64,000 nt of DNA from Athripsodes cinereus (Eukaryota > Arthropoda > Insecta > Trichoptera > Leptoceridae): assembly GCA_947579605.1 (NCBI GenBank), contig OX388318.1, forward strand, positions 12,462,001-12,526,000, given 5' to 3'. The notes under the pieces are model-generated. The model made no database searches and was not told the DNA's origin. It was given only the letters and a program-made list of their open reading frames with translations. The position numbers and the translations under genes are program-made. This document shows positions 19,011 through 29,016 of the stretch, one piece after another. How positions within the stretch are numbered: position 1 is the first letter of the stretch; the number at the start of each line of letters is the position of its first letter.

Positions 19011-19640
19011 TCTTGTTTTAAATGTGAGTAAATGCACGGTCATATTTCAACAATTATCCTCAATCCACTAAAAAAAACACCGAAATACGAAAACGACTTG
19101 ACAGAAATTAACACAGAACAAAACACAACGGAGAACCGATAAATGTCATCGAATATTAGCGTTGCCATTAGAATAATTAATAATGACCAAAGTATTGTTT
19201 TTTTTTATCAAAATATAACACATTTTACAACCATTTTAGTGTATTCTTTATATTGAATAACAATAAATAAGTATTAGGTTATTTGTATAATAACGAAAAT
19301 ACTACAAATAAATAAAACAATATTGTACTGTTGAAATACGTTTCGTCAATCATAATGTATTTTTATGCGTGTGGCAATTTTACAAGCCATATGTACTTAC
19401 CTGAATATTATTTTAAACCAACTAGCGCCATACACGGATGTTTGGGTAACTAAAACTAGTAAAAGATTGGTAAAGGCCGAACAAATCATTGTGCAGAAAT
19501 AGTTATCGGTAAATGCGAAATGATTTAATGTTACGTAATGTTGAATTTGATCTTTATGTCATATTATATCAATGGTAAGGCGAGCAAAACAATTTATTGT
19601 GAAATATCAATTGAATTTGTAGATGTACCTTTTCTCAGTG

Positions 19641-19961
19641 TACGGTTTCATAGTACCTTTGGTTTTAAACAAGGAAAACAAGTAAGTAGTTATAAGGTTT
19701 AATTGATTATATAAAATATCTGTCTTCGTCAGTGGCGGTACCAAGAGTTTACCTTATTTCAAAACAACTGGGAGCCTGAAATGGCCACATTGAGCAATTC
19801 CTCTACAATTCATATTTGGTGAATTGTTACCGTTAAATCGTTTTACAATTCCTATTATGATTCATATAAAGTGGCCTTTTTAGCCCCCCTGTTCTATCCA
19901 ATGAACAAACATTGGATTTGGATCAGACTTTTAAGGAGTGATGATAGCTGCCTTATTGCAT
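19641..19961. other. Interval without recognised features
   Basis: No gene or family repeat is seen between the TIR element and the next SINE-B copy. Confidence 0.4.
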
Positions 19962-20205
19962 ATATCTATATACCATCACAGCATATCCCACACGTAGGGT
20001 AGCCAGCAGATCAGCTACGTGTAAAAAAAATACAAGCTGTCTTCTCCGTGCCAACAAAAATTTAGACATTCAGGATGGGTGGCAAATCAGCTGAATTTAA
20101 GATCTAAAATGTCTTTATTTTTTCAAACACTTAATTTTTACAGGACACTCGAAAACTTACGGAAAAGAGTGGGAGGCCAATTCCAGAACTTCAATGGGCA
20201 CAAAT
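19962..20205 (-). mobile_element. SINE-B, nearly full length
   Basis: One of the best copies. It is the complement of TATGCTGTGATGGTATATAG at the 3' end, then CCACACGTAGGGTAGCCAGC, GCTGTCTTCTCCGTGCCAAC, ACATTCAGGATGGGTGGC, TTTTTACAGGACACTCG and AAAAGAGTGGGAGGCC toward the 5' end. The order of blocks matches the 59.4-kb reference copy throughout. Confidence 0.8.
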
Positions 20206-20619
20206 ATTAAACACCTGTGAAAAGCACAAATTTAATAAAAATAAAATTGCCGCGACATGATATATTCAATAATTACTTGCAATATTTAACCATCTCTAAA
20301 ATATGTAGAAGTCCTTTAATACTCACTAACAGCAGTCAACAGTACAGAATAAAATAATATGTATGTACTTGGTATGTAGTTCCGACTACATAATACGTAA
20401 GTACATGTATTATGAATTGTATGAAGGGAAGGTACGTCAAGCCTGTCAATCCAACATTTTATCTATACAGAACAAGCAATACAACGACCACTATGAGCGT
20501 ATAGGAACTATAGAAATATATTATATAGGAACAACAGACCTACTTTCATATAAATATTACAAACTATTCCATTTCAGAGGCGGCTAGTGCGGTGGTGGGA
20601 TGACAAAAAATATCTTCTC
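20206..20619. other. Interval without recognised features
   Basis: A 74-codon forward frame at 20363-20587 is Tyr/Ile-rich with no motif and is not called a gene. Confidence 0.4.
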
Positions 20620-21110
20620 TATCTATTTCATCACGCCATATTCCGCAAGTAAAGGTAGCCTCTAAACCCACTATATTGCATTTGCTTTCGTCGGCCAGAG
20701 GAACATCGATGGATTGTAGTTTGAATTTTCCACACCTCATAGTTATATCAATTTGGTGGTTTTGGCCAGCCAGACTGAACTCTCAAATGTGTTACATTTT
20801 CTATTCTATTCCTCAAATGTAGAGAAATTAAAATCGGAAAAATGAAAGACCCCAGACCTCTGGACAATCCGGGTAGTCGATGGGTCTTACAATGTTAAAA
20901 ACCCACCGCATGTAATAAACGTAGGTATAAGTTTTTCTCTCTGTGCTTGTTAAAAAAATAATACCATCAGAATATGTGGCATACCGCCTGTGAAATTTCT
21001 TATTTGTGATGTTTTACAAATATTCGCCTTTTACAGGACACTAGAAAAATAACACAAACAGTGAAACACCTATTCTTTGATTTGGGGTCTCTAGGGACAT
21101 AAAAAACACC
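20620..21110 (-). mobile_element. SINE-B, diverged and interrupted
   Basis: The 3' block CATCACGCCATATTCCGC with AAGGTAGCC lies at 20629. The 5' block GCCTTTTACAGGACACTAG with ACAGTGAAACACC lies at 21028. About 280 bp of other sequence separate them. That filler includes a short motif (TGGACAATCCGGGTAG) related to sequences at 18490 and 55785. Confidence 0.5.
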
Positions 21111-21584
21111 TACCATCAGACAATAAACCTCCATTATCGATACTTATGATTAAAAGTGAAAAAAGATATGTACACTACAAAGATAAATTTAAAGAATTTA
21201 ATGTATACTTTTAAAAAAATATTTATTTCAATTAAAAAAATATTTTTATCAACGCTCCTAAAGAAGAACCGCAGCTGACAAAAACCACATATATTCATTC
21301 ATATCACACATACCATTACACATTATATCATAACAATAGTGGCATATACATGTATGTGTATATACATACTTGATATAATAAAATAAAGCATATAAGTAGG
21401 TACCTACTTATAAACTGAAACTATTCATGGTAAGACATTGGCGAAGTTTTTTTTTTTTTTATATTAACATGATTTAAAATTTAACCATCTCACTAAGTTT
21501 GTATTGTCAAAGTGGAATCGGTCAGCTCCGGTACATATTTATAACACTGATTATTTATTGTTTTAAATACAAGTGTTACTACAA

Positions 21585-21935
21585 TATCCATGATTTGTTT
21601 TGTGTTTTATGTGGGGTGATATACTTGTGTTTGTATGTGGTGTGGGATTTGTGATGTGTTGTTTTTTTTCTGGTTTTATATAGAGAAATGTTTTGTTTGT
21701 GTGTTGTTTCATGTATGGACGGTTTGCAGCAGTGTTTTTCTTGTTATGAATGATTGTGTTGATATAGAAGATGAATGCTTTTTGTGATTGTGTATATGTT
21801 TCAGTATGATTGATATGTTTGTGAGATGTTTGCCCTAGAACAGGTTATACCTAGTTGGGCAGCATCAATGAAAATATGTATAGATTTGTTATTTATTGGT
21901 GTAATAAAATAAATAAACAAAATAAACAAATAAGT
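21585..21935 (+). mobile_element. GT-biased tract, probable LINE 3' UTR
   Basis: For about 260 bp the plus strand is overwhelmingly G and T (GTTTTATGTGGGGTGATA, GTGTTGTTTCATGTATGG), quite unlike the flanks. It then runs into AATAAAATAAATAAACAAA. Strand-biased composition ending in an A-rich simple repeat fits an old LINE 3' UTR. The coding part is absent. Confidence 0.35.
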
Positions 21936-22005
21936 TAAATTGATGACCGGAGTGTCAAGATCTACCATCAGATTACTGAACGTGTCGAAGTTTTTTTCTC
22001 ATAAA

Positions 22006-22173
22006 TCATTCGTATACGGTGTAAACGAGATTCCTCCATTGATGCGTTTTCATTCCTAGATGAAAGCACCGAAGGGGGGTTATTCGGAGAATGCTTTCGT
22101 AACCCATTTCAATAAGATTGACAAAGGTAGCGAACTTTGGATTTGGTAATAAAATGGTTCTATGTTGATTCAT
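22006..22173 (-). CDS. Unrecognised 55-codon open frame
   Basis: An ATG-initiated minus-strand frame with mixed composition (NPKFATFVNLIEMGYESILR, then TPLRCFHLGMKTHQW). No family is recognised. It could be a piece of a repeat-encoded protein or chance; its GC content is above the local average. Confidence 0.15.
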   Translation of the reverse strand: MNQHRTILLPNPKFATFVNLIEMGYESILRITPLRCFHLGMKTHQWRNLVYTVYE

Positions 22174-22296
22174 CTATATCTTAGAGGAATCTCCATCCAT
22201 TCATCCGTTGAGTTTCTTGTTTAACAATTTTATAAAATGACAATAATTTTTCGTTTATTTATTTATACTAATGAGGAATTTCTTTCTTGCAACAAA

Positions 22297-22385
22297 GATG
22301 CATGTCGTCTTTTCCGTGCTAGCAAAAGTTAAAGATATTCAGGATGGTTGGCAAATCTCATCACCAAATTGAAGTTATCAAATGT
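22297..22385 (-). mobile_element. SINE-B internal fragment
   Basis: CATGTCGTCTTTTCCGTGC, ATATTCAGGATGGTTGGC and ATCAAATGTCTTTAA match the middle of SINE-B in order. Both ends are missing. Confidence 0.6.
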
Positions 22386-22511
22386 CTTTAAACGTGATTT
22401 TTTCAGGATTTCTTACAATATTTTTATTGAACATTACTTCAGCTCTAGTATCACTGTCATATGAAAATTGTATTAGAAGAGTAGAGTCGCCGCTTTATGT
22501 ACATACAAGAG
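22382..22511 (+). CDS. Putative first exon with signal peptide
   Basis: The frame begins MSLNVIFSGFLTIFLLN, a good secretory-signal shape, followed by SLSYENCIRRVESPLYV. A possible donor AGAG|GTACGC lies at 22512, just before a truncated SINE-C. The initiator overlaps the edge of a SINE-B fragment, and an acceptor-like TTTTTTCAG occurs at 22398-22406, so the true boundaries are uncertain. No family is recognised, and chance is possible. Confidence 0.2.
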
Positions 22512-22519
22512 GTACGCAA

Positions 22520-22645
22520 CTGGATTCCAGGTGCCGGCAAACTCCCCTTTCACGACAAAAGATTTTAGCTTACCGTGTTTGTGTAAGGTTAGATTTGGGT
22601 TTATAACAAAAACTAAGATACATTTATTGTCAACAAAAAAAATTG
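22520..22645 (+). mobile_element. SINE-C, 5'-truncated
   Basis: Starts within box B (GGATTCCAGGTGCCGGC) and continues CCCCTTTCACGAC, TTTTAGCTTACCGTG and TAGATTTGGGTTTATAAC. The tRNA-like head is missing. Confidence 0.7.
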
Positions 22646-23094
22646 CAAGCGTAAAGGTCATTAGTGATATCTTTTTACCAAATTAACAAATATTGGTACC
22701 TACTGTATGCATATAAGTGCTTCGAGTGTAATAATACTGTTCAGTTTTTTGCCGAAAACGCATAAGCTTCACAGCTTGTATGAAATGTACACCACTGTTC
22801 TGTACCTTTCAATATTACAGACACATATATACATATAACAACAAATAATAGAACACACATACACATACAGTCATAAAAAAGGATGATTAAAATCATTTAT
22901 ATAGCAAAATATTATAGGTGCACACTAGACATACCTATGTAGTAAATAGGTAGTTATTGATATATACACCTATTATGCAATGGCGTGTTTTCTATATATG
23001 CAAAAAAGCATGTAAAAGATTTTTGAACTTAAGTTACACTGGGATCTAGCTTTAAAATTCCAGATCAAAAATGACGTCATCACGAAATATAACT
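22646..23094. other. AT-rich interval, nothing recognised
   Basis: CACATATACACATA-type low complexity; no gene or family repeat is seen. Confidence 0.4.
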
Positions 23095-23345
23095 ACTCCT
23101 TCTATCCCATCATGTCATATTTCACAAGTGGAGTTGACAGTAGACCAGTTGCATGTAATAAACATGTAAGCTGTCCTCTTCGTGCAAACAAAAATTAAAT
23201 TATTCAGGATTGTTGGCAAACTCCGTCGCTGAATTTGAGACATAAAATATTTTAATTTTTCAAACATCTGCCTTTTACAGGACACAAATGTATATTCTTA
23301 CGGTAAAAGTGGGAGTTGAATTCTTTGCCGGTTGCTCCACGAAAT
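23095..23345 (-). mobile_element. SINE-B, nearly full length
   Basis: Runs from TATCCCATCATGTCATAT and CACAAGTGGAGTTGACAG through GCTGTCCTCTTCGTGC and TATTCAGGATTGTTGGC to CTGCCTTTTACAGGACAC and GTGGGAGTTGAATTCTTTGC. It is collinear with the other copies, so this is a good member for building a consensus. Confidence 0.75.
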
Positions 23346-23621
23346 ATGATACCTTTACTTAATTATGAAAGCTGAGATCAAATTCTACTTTCATAAAAAG
23401 TCTAGTCCACCACTGCTATTATGATTCAATGAAAGTGTACTTATATTATGTAACGAATCTATAGTTAGTAGTAGAAATTATTGTGTACAAAATGGATTAT
23501 ATAATATTAGTAACTTGTGGGTTATCGATACGTCAAACGTCCCTTCCCCATTTCGTATCTAAGTTGATTGAAAATATTTTGACTTTCCGATATTACAAGT
23601 AAATAGTATAAACCTAAGTAT

Positions 23622-23987
23622 TCATAATAATAGATTCATGATAGAACAACTTAGATAATATTTATGTGGCATAAAGAAAAAGATACATATGGACATGAAT
23701 AAAAATATTTGTACATTGACGGTTATATAATATGCCAAATAATAATTATACACATAATATCGTCTACTTTTTCTCCTTGTACTAGATCTTTGATATGTTT
23801 GTTCGGAATTTGTCTCCTCTTGCGATGCTGATGACCAACTATCCTTTAATATTTTTGTTGGTCTTCCTAGCAATCTTCGGCCTAATGGAGTCTCGTTCAC
23901 GGTGATATAGGCTATTCTGTCTCTACTCATGTCATCCACACGGTCCGTCTTCTCATTCTGCTCCACCAAACGATTAACATAATACAA
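23622..23987 (-). pseudogene. Probable LINE ORF2 C-terminus
   Basis: The N-terminal half of this 121-codon frame includes DRIAYITVNETPLGRRLLGR, then PTKILKDSWSSASQEE and RRKSRRY. The GRR-LGRP-K--KDSW arrangement followed by a basic tail resembles the end of RTE-type LINE proteins (compare RSRGRPKRRWREVV in the intact RTE). The remaining residues are a hydrophobic run-on through AT-rich DNA. No 5' part is present. Recognition is by motif only. Confidence 0.4.
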
Positions 23988-24027
23988 TTATAAGGGTAGG
24001 TACATTTCGATCTATTTGAAATATTTG

Positions 24028-24160
24028 GAGCACCTGGCAAAGAATTGGTCTCCCACTCTTTTCCTTAATTTTTTGAGTGTCCTTTAAAAAGTAAAGTTTT
24101 AGCAGTAGTTGTACAAATGATGGAATGTTTTGCCTAATTTAAAAAATAAGCATCTTGAAG
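24028..24160 (+). mobile_element. SINE-B 5' part
   Basis: GGAGCACCTGGCAAAGAATT, then GGTCTCCCACTCTTTTCC and TTTGAGTGTCCTTTAAAAAG, define the 5' end of the family in forward orientation. The 3' half is absent. Confidence 0.65.
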
Positions 24161-24819
24161 GGGACCTACATACAATCTCTACGAATTTTTATGAGTCAAG
24201 TTTTTATCATTTTTGTATGAAGGGATGATAAATTATGAAATCTGAATTAGACTCTCAAATTTCGGTAACGATTTTCATTTACACATTATTGATCTAGAAC
24301 TTAAAAATCAAATGAATTTTCTTACCCAAAGTAATGGTCCCTACGAAACATAGACATAATATTCGGGCACACGATGGTTAACACAATATTATAATTAAGT
24401 GCTAGCACGTTGAACACTCCACTTAGAAAAGCATCAATCATACATGAATCAATGTCATTAAAAAGGACTCTATAAAAAATATAGAACATTCAATACAAAT
24501 AAGAAAAAATCAACTATAGCATACATTGCAGAATGAAGCTTGCAAATTTAACATTGTAGCAATGTAATTCTTGCAATCAGACCTTGTGCATGCACTGCGA
24601 TACACACCGCACTTCCATTAATTCGGCAATGTGACACGTGCCGGGTTATTTTTTATATTTTTTAACAAGACAGTCTAAAAATTGCAGTTACTAGTACCTA
24701 CGTAGTATTTTTTTTTATCTTTATTATCTGTACACCAACCTCCGCTAATATCCGAACCATGATTTTGATTTTCGGCATGAACTGAAATCGAGTTTTGGGA
24801 ATATTTTTTTATCACATCG
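24161..24819. other. Interval without recognised features
   Basis: No open frame with coding character and no family repeat is seen. Confidence 0.4.
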
Positions 24820-24968
24820 AGGTGGTCGGAAGCCTGATGGTAGAGCCTCGGACTTCAATCGAGAGATCCGAGTTCGATTCCACCCGTTGCCAACTTACAC
24901 CACCCTCATTACTAGGGTATATTTGGGTTTATTTCAAGTCCCGATTTATCTTTGAAAAACATTGATGT
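24820..24968 (+). mobile_element. SINE-C, divergent subfamily
   Basis: The head has box A-like GAAGCCTGATGGTAGAG and a perfect box B GAGTTCGATTCC. The body differs from other copies (CGTTGCCAACTTACACC) but ends with the same TATATTTGGGTTTAT. It likely represents an older subfamily, related to the relic at 29175. Confidence 0.65.
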
Positions 24969-25089
24969 TTTTTATTTAAAAGATTAGCATATCACCTGTC
25001 TAAAATGTCTGTATGTGTCGCAATAAAGAGAAAATAACTTTTCTTCTAATTTAATATGAAAAGTGATTTTTCTTAAACCTCTGATAGAA

Positions 25090-25358
25090 AACATAATTAT
25101 AATAATAACAACATAATAACATACATAGACAATTCACACAGATCGAGCTAGTCCCAAACTAAGATATGAATCTTGTATTATGGGTACTAACGCGACGATA
25201 CACACATATACAATGCACTACACACATATACATGTAACACCCAGACCCAGGACAATTTGAAAAAGGTCATTCTTCACTTTGCCCTGGCCGGGAATCGAAC
25301 CCGGGACCTCGTGACTCAAAGGCAAGAGCGTTACCTCCGCACCACACCGGCCGACGAA
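25090..25358 (-). mobile_element. SINE-Q, tRNA-derived, apparently full length
   Basis: The minus-strand head (25279-25358) is strongly tRNA-like. It has a T-arm CCGGG-TTCGATT-CCCGG with all five pairs, and an anticodon-loop position that reads TTG, suggesting a tRNA-Gln origin. The body continues through GAAGAATGACCTTTTTC, TACATGTATATGTG and TTGGGACTAGCTCGATC to CTATGTATGTTATTATG. Acceptor-stem pairing is poor and a long body follows, so this is a SINE rather than a tRNA gene. Partial copies lie at 28.4 and 40.3 kb. Confidence 0.8.
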
Positions 25359-25360
25359 TA

Positions 25361-25885
25361 ATTATACAATAATGCATAATATTTCGTCACCCAAGGTTTT
25401 ATCTATGTATATATTTCAGATTAGTCTAAACTTTGGCCAACAGCCGAAACTGTAGTCAAATGAAAACACCCATTTTTTGTCCAAAACTAACAGAGTCCGA
25501 AACGGAAACTTAATTTAGATCGATTATGATATCATCTGTGTATCTGCCTATTCCCGTTGCTTTCTCAATAGTTTGTTGAATTGTATAGAATGTATAGAAG
25601 GTACTCGTATCTATCATTATTCCCATACAATTTATGACTGACAAGCGGTTTTATCTCTCTGACGTTGTGCAGTTTGCGGGTGATCCCCTTCCTATTATTA
25701 TATTACGTAAGTACTTAGATATTGCGAAACTTTTTATTTTAGTATCCCACATAAACATTATCGTCATCCGTCTAACAAACATACCTACGAAACGGGCACA
25801 TGTCAAAATAATACATAATCGAAAGCATCAAACTAAAATAGTATAGCATAAATCTACAAAACAATAATCCATATTATCATCCTCT
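25361..25885. other. Interval without recognised features
   Basis: A 70-codon forward frame at 25634 lacks motifs; no family repeat is seen. Confidence 0.4.
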
Positions 25886-26133
25886 CCTATATCTATCTAT
25901 CTATACCCTCACGCCGTGTCCCAAGTGGGGTAGGCAGAGAGAACGGAACGCCAAACAGATCTATCTTTACACACTTCCTTCGCTTCCTCCACATTCATAC
26001 AGTTCCTCATACACGCACGTCGGTTCCTCTTACTCAACACGCGGCCGTCCTTGAGAATTTGATCCACGTGATCAAGCCACGTGGTTCTCGGACGCCCGCG
26101 TTTCCTCACACCCTTTCCATCATCCTCTCCGTA
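25886..26133 (-). mobile_element. RTE-like family 2, 3' end with (TATC/GATA)n tail
   Basis: The minus strand encodes GVRKRGRPRTTWLDHVDQIL, then RNRRACMRNCMN, EEAKEVCKDRSVW and SAYPTWDTA before a stop. The nucleotide 3' end is CTACCCCACTTGGGACACGG, then CGTGAGGGTATAG, followed by an ATAG repeat (25888-25905 on the plus strand). The protein part is the extreme C-terminus of an RTE-like reverse transcriptase and is almost identical to the copy at 62.3 kb, which indicates fairly recent activity. It is 5'-truncated. Confidence 0.8.
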
Positions 26134-26589
26134 TAGATATATATATATGTATATATATACACCCAGTGTTTTTTTTTGTATCAAATATTTTCTGTAATAA
26201 TATTCATAAGTTTTATTGTACAGTTTCGATAATGGCTTGAATTATACTCATTAAATGGAGTAAGCTGAAAATCGTGTTTGAATTATGATTCAAATTTTTG
26301 ATTTTCCAAATTGGGGCAATAATACTATTGTTTTTGTTTTGTTATTTGCTTTTGTTTAGTAAATGTGAATAAAGATTAGTAAGAACAGAATGCGTAAAAA
26401 GAAGAATTAATTGCTATGATTTAATTAGGATTCCATAAAATTATGTTTCCTTTCCTAACAACATATTAATGAGCACGCTTTATATCATCTTTAGTAAAAA
26501 CTCTACATAAATTATCTTGGGTGTATTTTATTTTTATCCAGCATCATGAAAACAAAATAAAATGTATTTAGGTAAGGGGAGAACAGCTT
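26134..26589. other. AT-rich interval with TA microsatellite
   Basis: A TATATATATGTATATATA run lies at 26140-26159. Nothing else is recognised. Confidence 0.5.
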
Positions 26590-26655
26590 GAATGTTTATT
26601 ACATGCAGCTGGTCTGCTGGCTACCCCGTTTTTGGAATTTGCCGTGTTGGTATAA
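26590..26655 (+). mobile_element. SINE-B 3' end
   Basis: TTACATGCAGCTGGTCTGC, then GGCTACCCCG and TTGCCGTGTTGGTATAATAG are the last 65 bp of the family in forward orientation. Confidence 0.6.
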
Positions 26656-27205
26656 TAGTATGTAGTTTTAAAAATGAAAAATCAGTAGAAAATATAATAT
26701 GCTTTATATCTGTATAATGCTGAACCAATAAAATTTCGAGGGCATAAAACAAGAGCAATAATTGCATAGTTACACAAAAAATTCTGATGATAGATTGTAG
26801 AAGGCGCAATAAAAGAAAGCCTGGAGACTTACGGAAGACCTATTTGTTCAGCTGTGAACAAAGTGGATGATTAAGTTAGTAAGTAAAGAATAAAATTATT
26901 TATTCTAGGAATTTTTATTATGTAAATGTATTAAAGTTAGATTATGTAAATGTATTAAACAGGACATTAGCAAACTCTCTATCTCTCTCTCTCTCACCCT
27001 GATAATATGTAATAAAATTTTCTCATCATAAATCCAGCTCAGCCACTAGGGAATTAAACTGGTGACCTTTTTGATCAAAACGAGGTAATTTAGTAACATC
27101 ACAAGGGTTGTTAATGCAGTAAACAAACTATAAATATAAACACTACCCATAAACAATCCATATATTCAATCTAAATAATAATTATGTATATTATAAAATG
27201 TTATA
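26656..27205. other. Interval without recognised features
   Basis: A CT microsatellite lies at 26968-26994. No gene or family repeat is seen. Confidence 0.4.
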
Positions 27206-27344
27206 CAGGGTATCTTCTCTAAAAAGTGGTCCCTTTTCGAGTGTAGATAAAGCATCGGGAAAAAAATCTACCAACATGAAGTATGCAATCCTTCATTTTG
27301 AAGATAAAATTTAGAAAAAATATGTACCTATATACCTATAGTTT

Positions 27345-27600
27345 AATTTATCGACCGACGGTTCTTGGTGGAAGTTCATATTAATAATTTTAGAAATGAA
27401 ACACGATATAATATAGTTATTCCACTACTGACTATTAATTTTGCGAGCCGGCTTTCAAGAGCTTCCGCTCTCATCGTCAGGCAAAAGTAAAGTTTTTTAA
27501 AGTTAGATGATGAGAGCGGAAGCTCTTGAAAGCCACCTCACAAAAATTAATAGAGTCAAGTTTGGAATAACTATATTTCGTGTTTCATTTTCAAAATTAT
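27345..27600. mobile_element. Penelope-like foldback with hammerhead ribozyme
   Basis: It starts with the family end block CGACCGACGGTTCTTGG. TGAAACACGATATAATATAG on the left pairs with CTATATTTCGTGTTTCA on the right. At the centre, two divergent copies of the ribozyme region face each other. The minus-strand copy is canonical and the plus-strand copy (AGATGATGAGAGC, GAAAGCCACC) is degenerate. Related ends lack a ribozyme at 13.3 and 35.4 kb. Confidence 0.65.
27439..27486 (-). ncRNA. Hammerhead ribozyme motif, three stems
   Basis: Reading the minus strand: stem I TTTTGC; core CTGACGA; stem II GAGAGC-GGAA-GCTCTT; GAAA; stem III formed by the palindrome GCCGGC; U-C cleavage position; then GCAAAA, which pairs fully with TTTTGC. 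All invariant core positions (CUGANGA, GAAA, UH) are present. A short palindromic stem III is the form described for hammerheads in Penelope-like elements, which are thought to act as dimers. Activity is inferred from the fold only. Confidence 0.8.
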
Positions 27601-27784
27601 ATCTATATTTTATTTGTATATTTACTGAAACTTTTACTATAGTCATAAGTTCTTCCAAATAGGCTTAAATTAAAACCAATAGATCTTTTTTATTATTAAT
27701 GTAAAATTAGTATTCGGGTGACTACATGACACACCACAGTTATTGGAAGTTGGTTATTTTTCACGAAAGCGATTAGACACCCTG

Positions 27785-28384
27785 TATACAGTAGTATACT
27801 AGTAGTGGTATTATATTAATATGTAGATAGATAATTATATTATTTTATAGTAGTTGATTACTTAGAAGTGTAGCTTTTGCATGTTGACATTATGATTCAA
27901 GAAGGTTTTATGGCTCTGATTTATAGCTTTAAAATATTGATATAAATAATCAAAACACTTTTAGTTGTGATTATTCTCTTATTTTTTATTTATATATTCT
28001 TTTTGAATTTTATCAATAATACGCTTAAAATAAATCGATTAACTAAATCATAAAACAAAATATGATTTTATACTGTGGCAGGAATTATCAATTTGATATG
28101 AAAGGAATAAAATTTAAATGTTGGTAAATATAATGTGCATGACTCATTGACTACACTGACAACTTTGATATATTAAACTGCTGCAGAATAGAATTGCGAT
28201 TTTCAAAATCCACTGAATCTTTCTTAAGACGAATCTAGATTTTTTTATAAATGCAAATATCTCTAACACACAGACATCAAGCACAATAGCCTATGTCGTG
28301 AAATTAGAGTAAGTCTGTAGTGATATTCGAGACAATGATCTTCAGAAATATAAGAGTCGACCATTTTCCCATCTATATCTCGGC
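27785..28384. other. Interval without recognised features
   Basis: AT-rich, with no coding character and no family repeat. Confidence 0.4.
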
Positions 28385-28570
28385 AAGGGCAAAATGAAGA
28401 ATGATCTTTTTCAAATTGTTCCGGGGTTGAGTGTTACAATATGTACCTACATGTGTTTAGTGCATTGTATGTATGTGTATCGTCGTGTTAGTACCCATTA
28501 CACAAGATTCATTTCTTAATTTGGGACTAGCTCGGTCTGTGTGATTTGTCTATACATGTTATGTTATCAA
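28385..28570 (+). mobile_element. SINE-Q, 5'-truncated
   Basis: AAGGGCAAAATGAAGAATG, then CTTTTTCAAATTGTTCC, GTATCGTCGTGTTAGTACCC and GGGACTAGCTCGGTCTGTG match the body of the 25.1-kb copy, in the opposite orientation. The tRNA-like head is missing. Confidence 0.75.
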
Positions 28571-28971
28571 TGTCCCGTATTAGAAAGCTGTAAAAATATT
28601 TATTAATATTATCACATTTAATATAATTAACAATCACACTCCTTTTAAACTAGTTTTCTTTGAAGAAGTGTGAATTTTCAAACGTTTTTAATAGGTATAT
28701 CTTTCTCTTAAGTGCATTTTATTTATGAAACCCCACTTTTATAATACAAAGTTAATAATGGCTGTATCACTTCCCCATATTACACTTATATAACTTGCCA
28801 AAAAATAAAACATCTCTTCACAAACTACAGTATTTATCACCAAGAAGTACAAAAACAAAATAAGTGTTACCAGTATAATGTATCTATGCAAGTTGTAGCT
28901 GAAATAGTTAGGTGCTTATGTGTACATTAAGGATGGAAGCAGCGACCATAACGTGAGGAAAATTTCGCAAT
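28571..28971. other. Interval without recognised features
   Basis: No gene or repeat family is recognised. Confidence 0.4.
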
Positions 28972-29016
28972 TTGATGGCCATAAAAACTTTTTATCAAGA
29001 CAATAGGGGCACAGAA

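Larger units (their letters stand above)
16159..19640 (-). mobile_element. 3.5-kb TA-flanked TIR element with gene-like cargo
   Basis: The left end is CACTGAGAAAAATACTAACG and the right end is the inverse (TTTTCTCAGTG), with TA on both sides (16157-16158 and 19641-19642). The left 200 bp match the foldback MITE at 46402-46661 closely; the right subterminal region is more diverged. Inside are a large Penelope-like foldback (17130-17878) and, on the minus strand from about 19000 to 17888, a series of short segments bounded by consensus GT-AG splice sites. This may be the decayed longer partner of the MITE, or an element that captured host exons. TA duplication fits Tc1/mariner, but no DDE motif is seen. 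Confidence 0.6.
27206..27784. mobile_element. TA-flanked TIR element carrying a Penelope-like insert
   Basis: The left end ACAGGGTATCT and right end AGACACCCTGT are inverted repeats with one mismatch. TA flanks both sides (27204-27205 and 27785-27786). CAGGGTGTCT-type ends with a TA duplication are typical of small mariner-like elements. Most of the interior (27345-27600) is a hammerhead-bearing foldback that appears to have inserted secondarily. Confidence 0.55.

Noticed and set aside
20363..20587. 74-codon forward frame
   Set aside because: Tyr/Ile/Lys-rich chance frame between SINE-B copies.
25279..25358. Functional tRNA-Gln gene
   Set aside because: Acceptor stem does not pair well, and a shared SINE body follows, with other truncated copies in the window.
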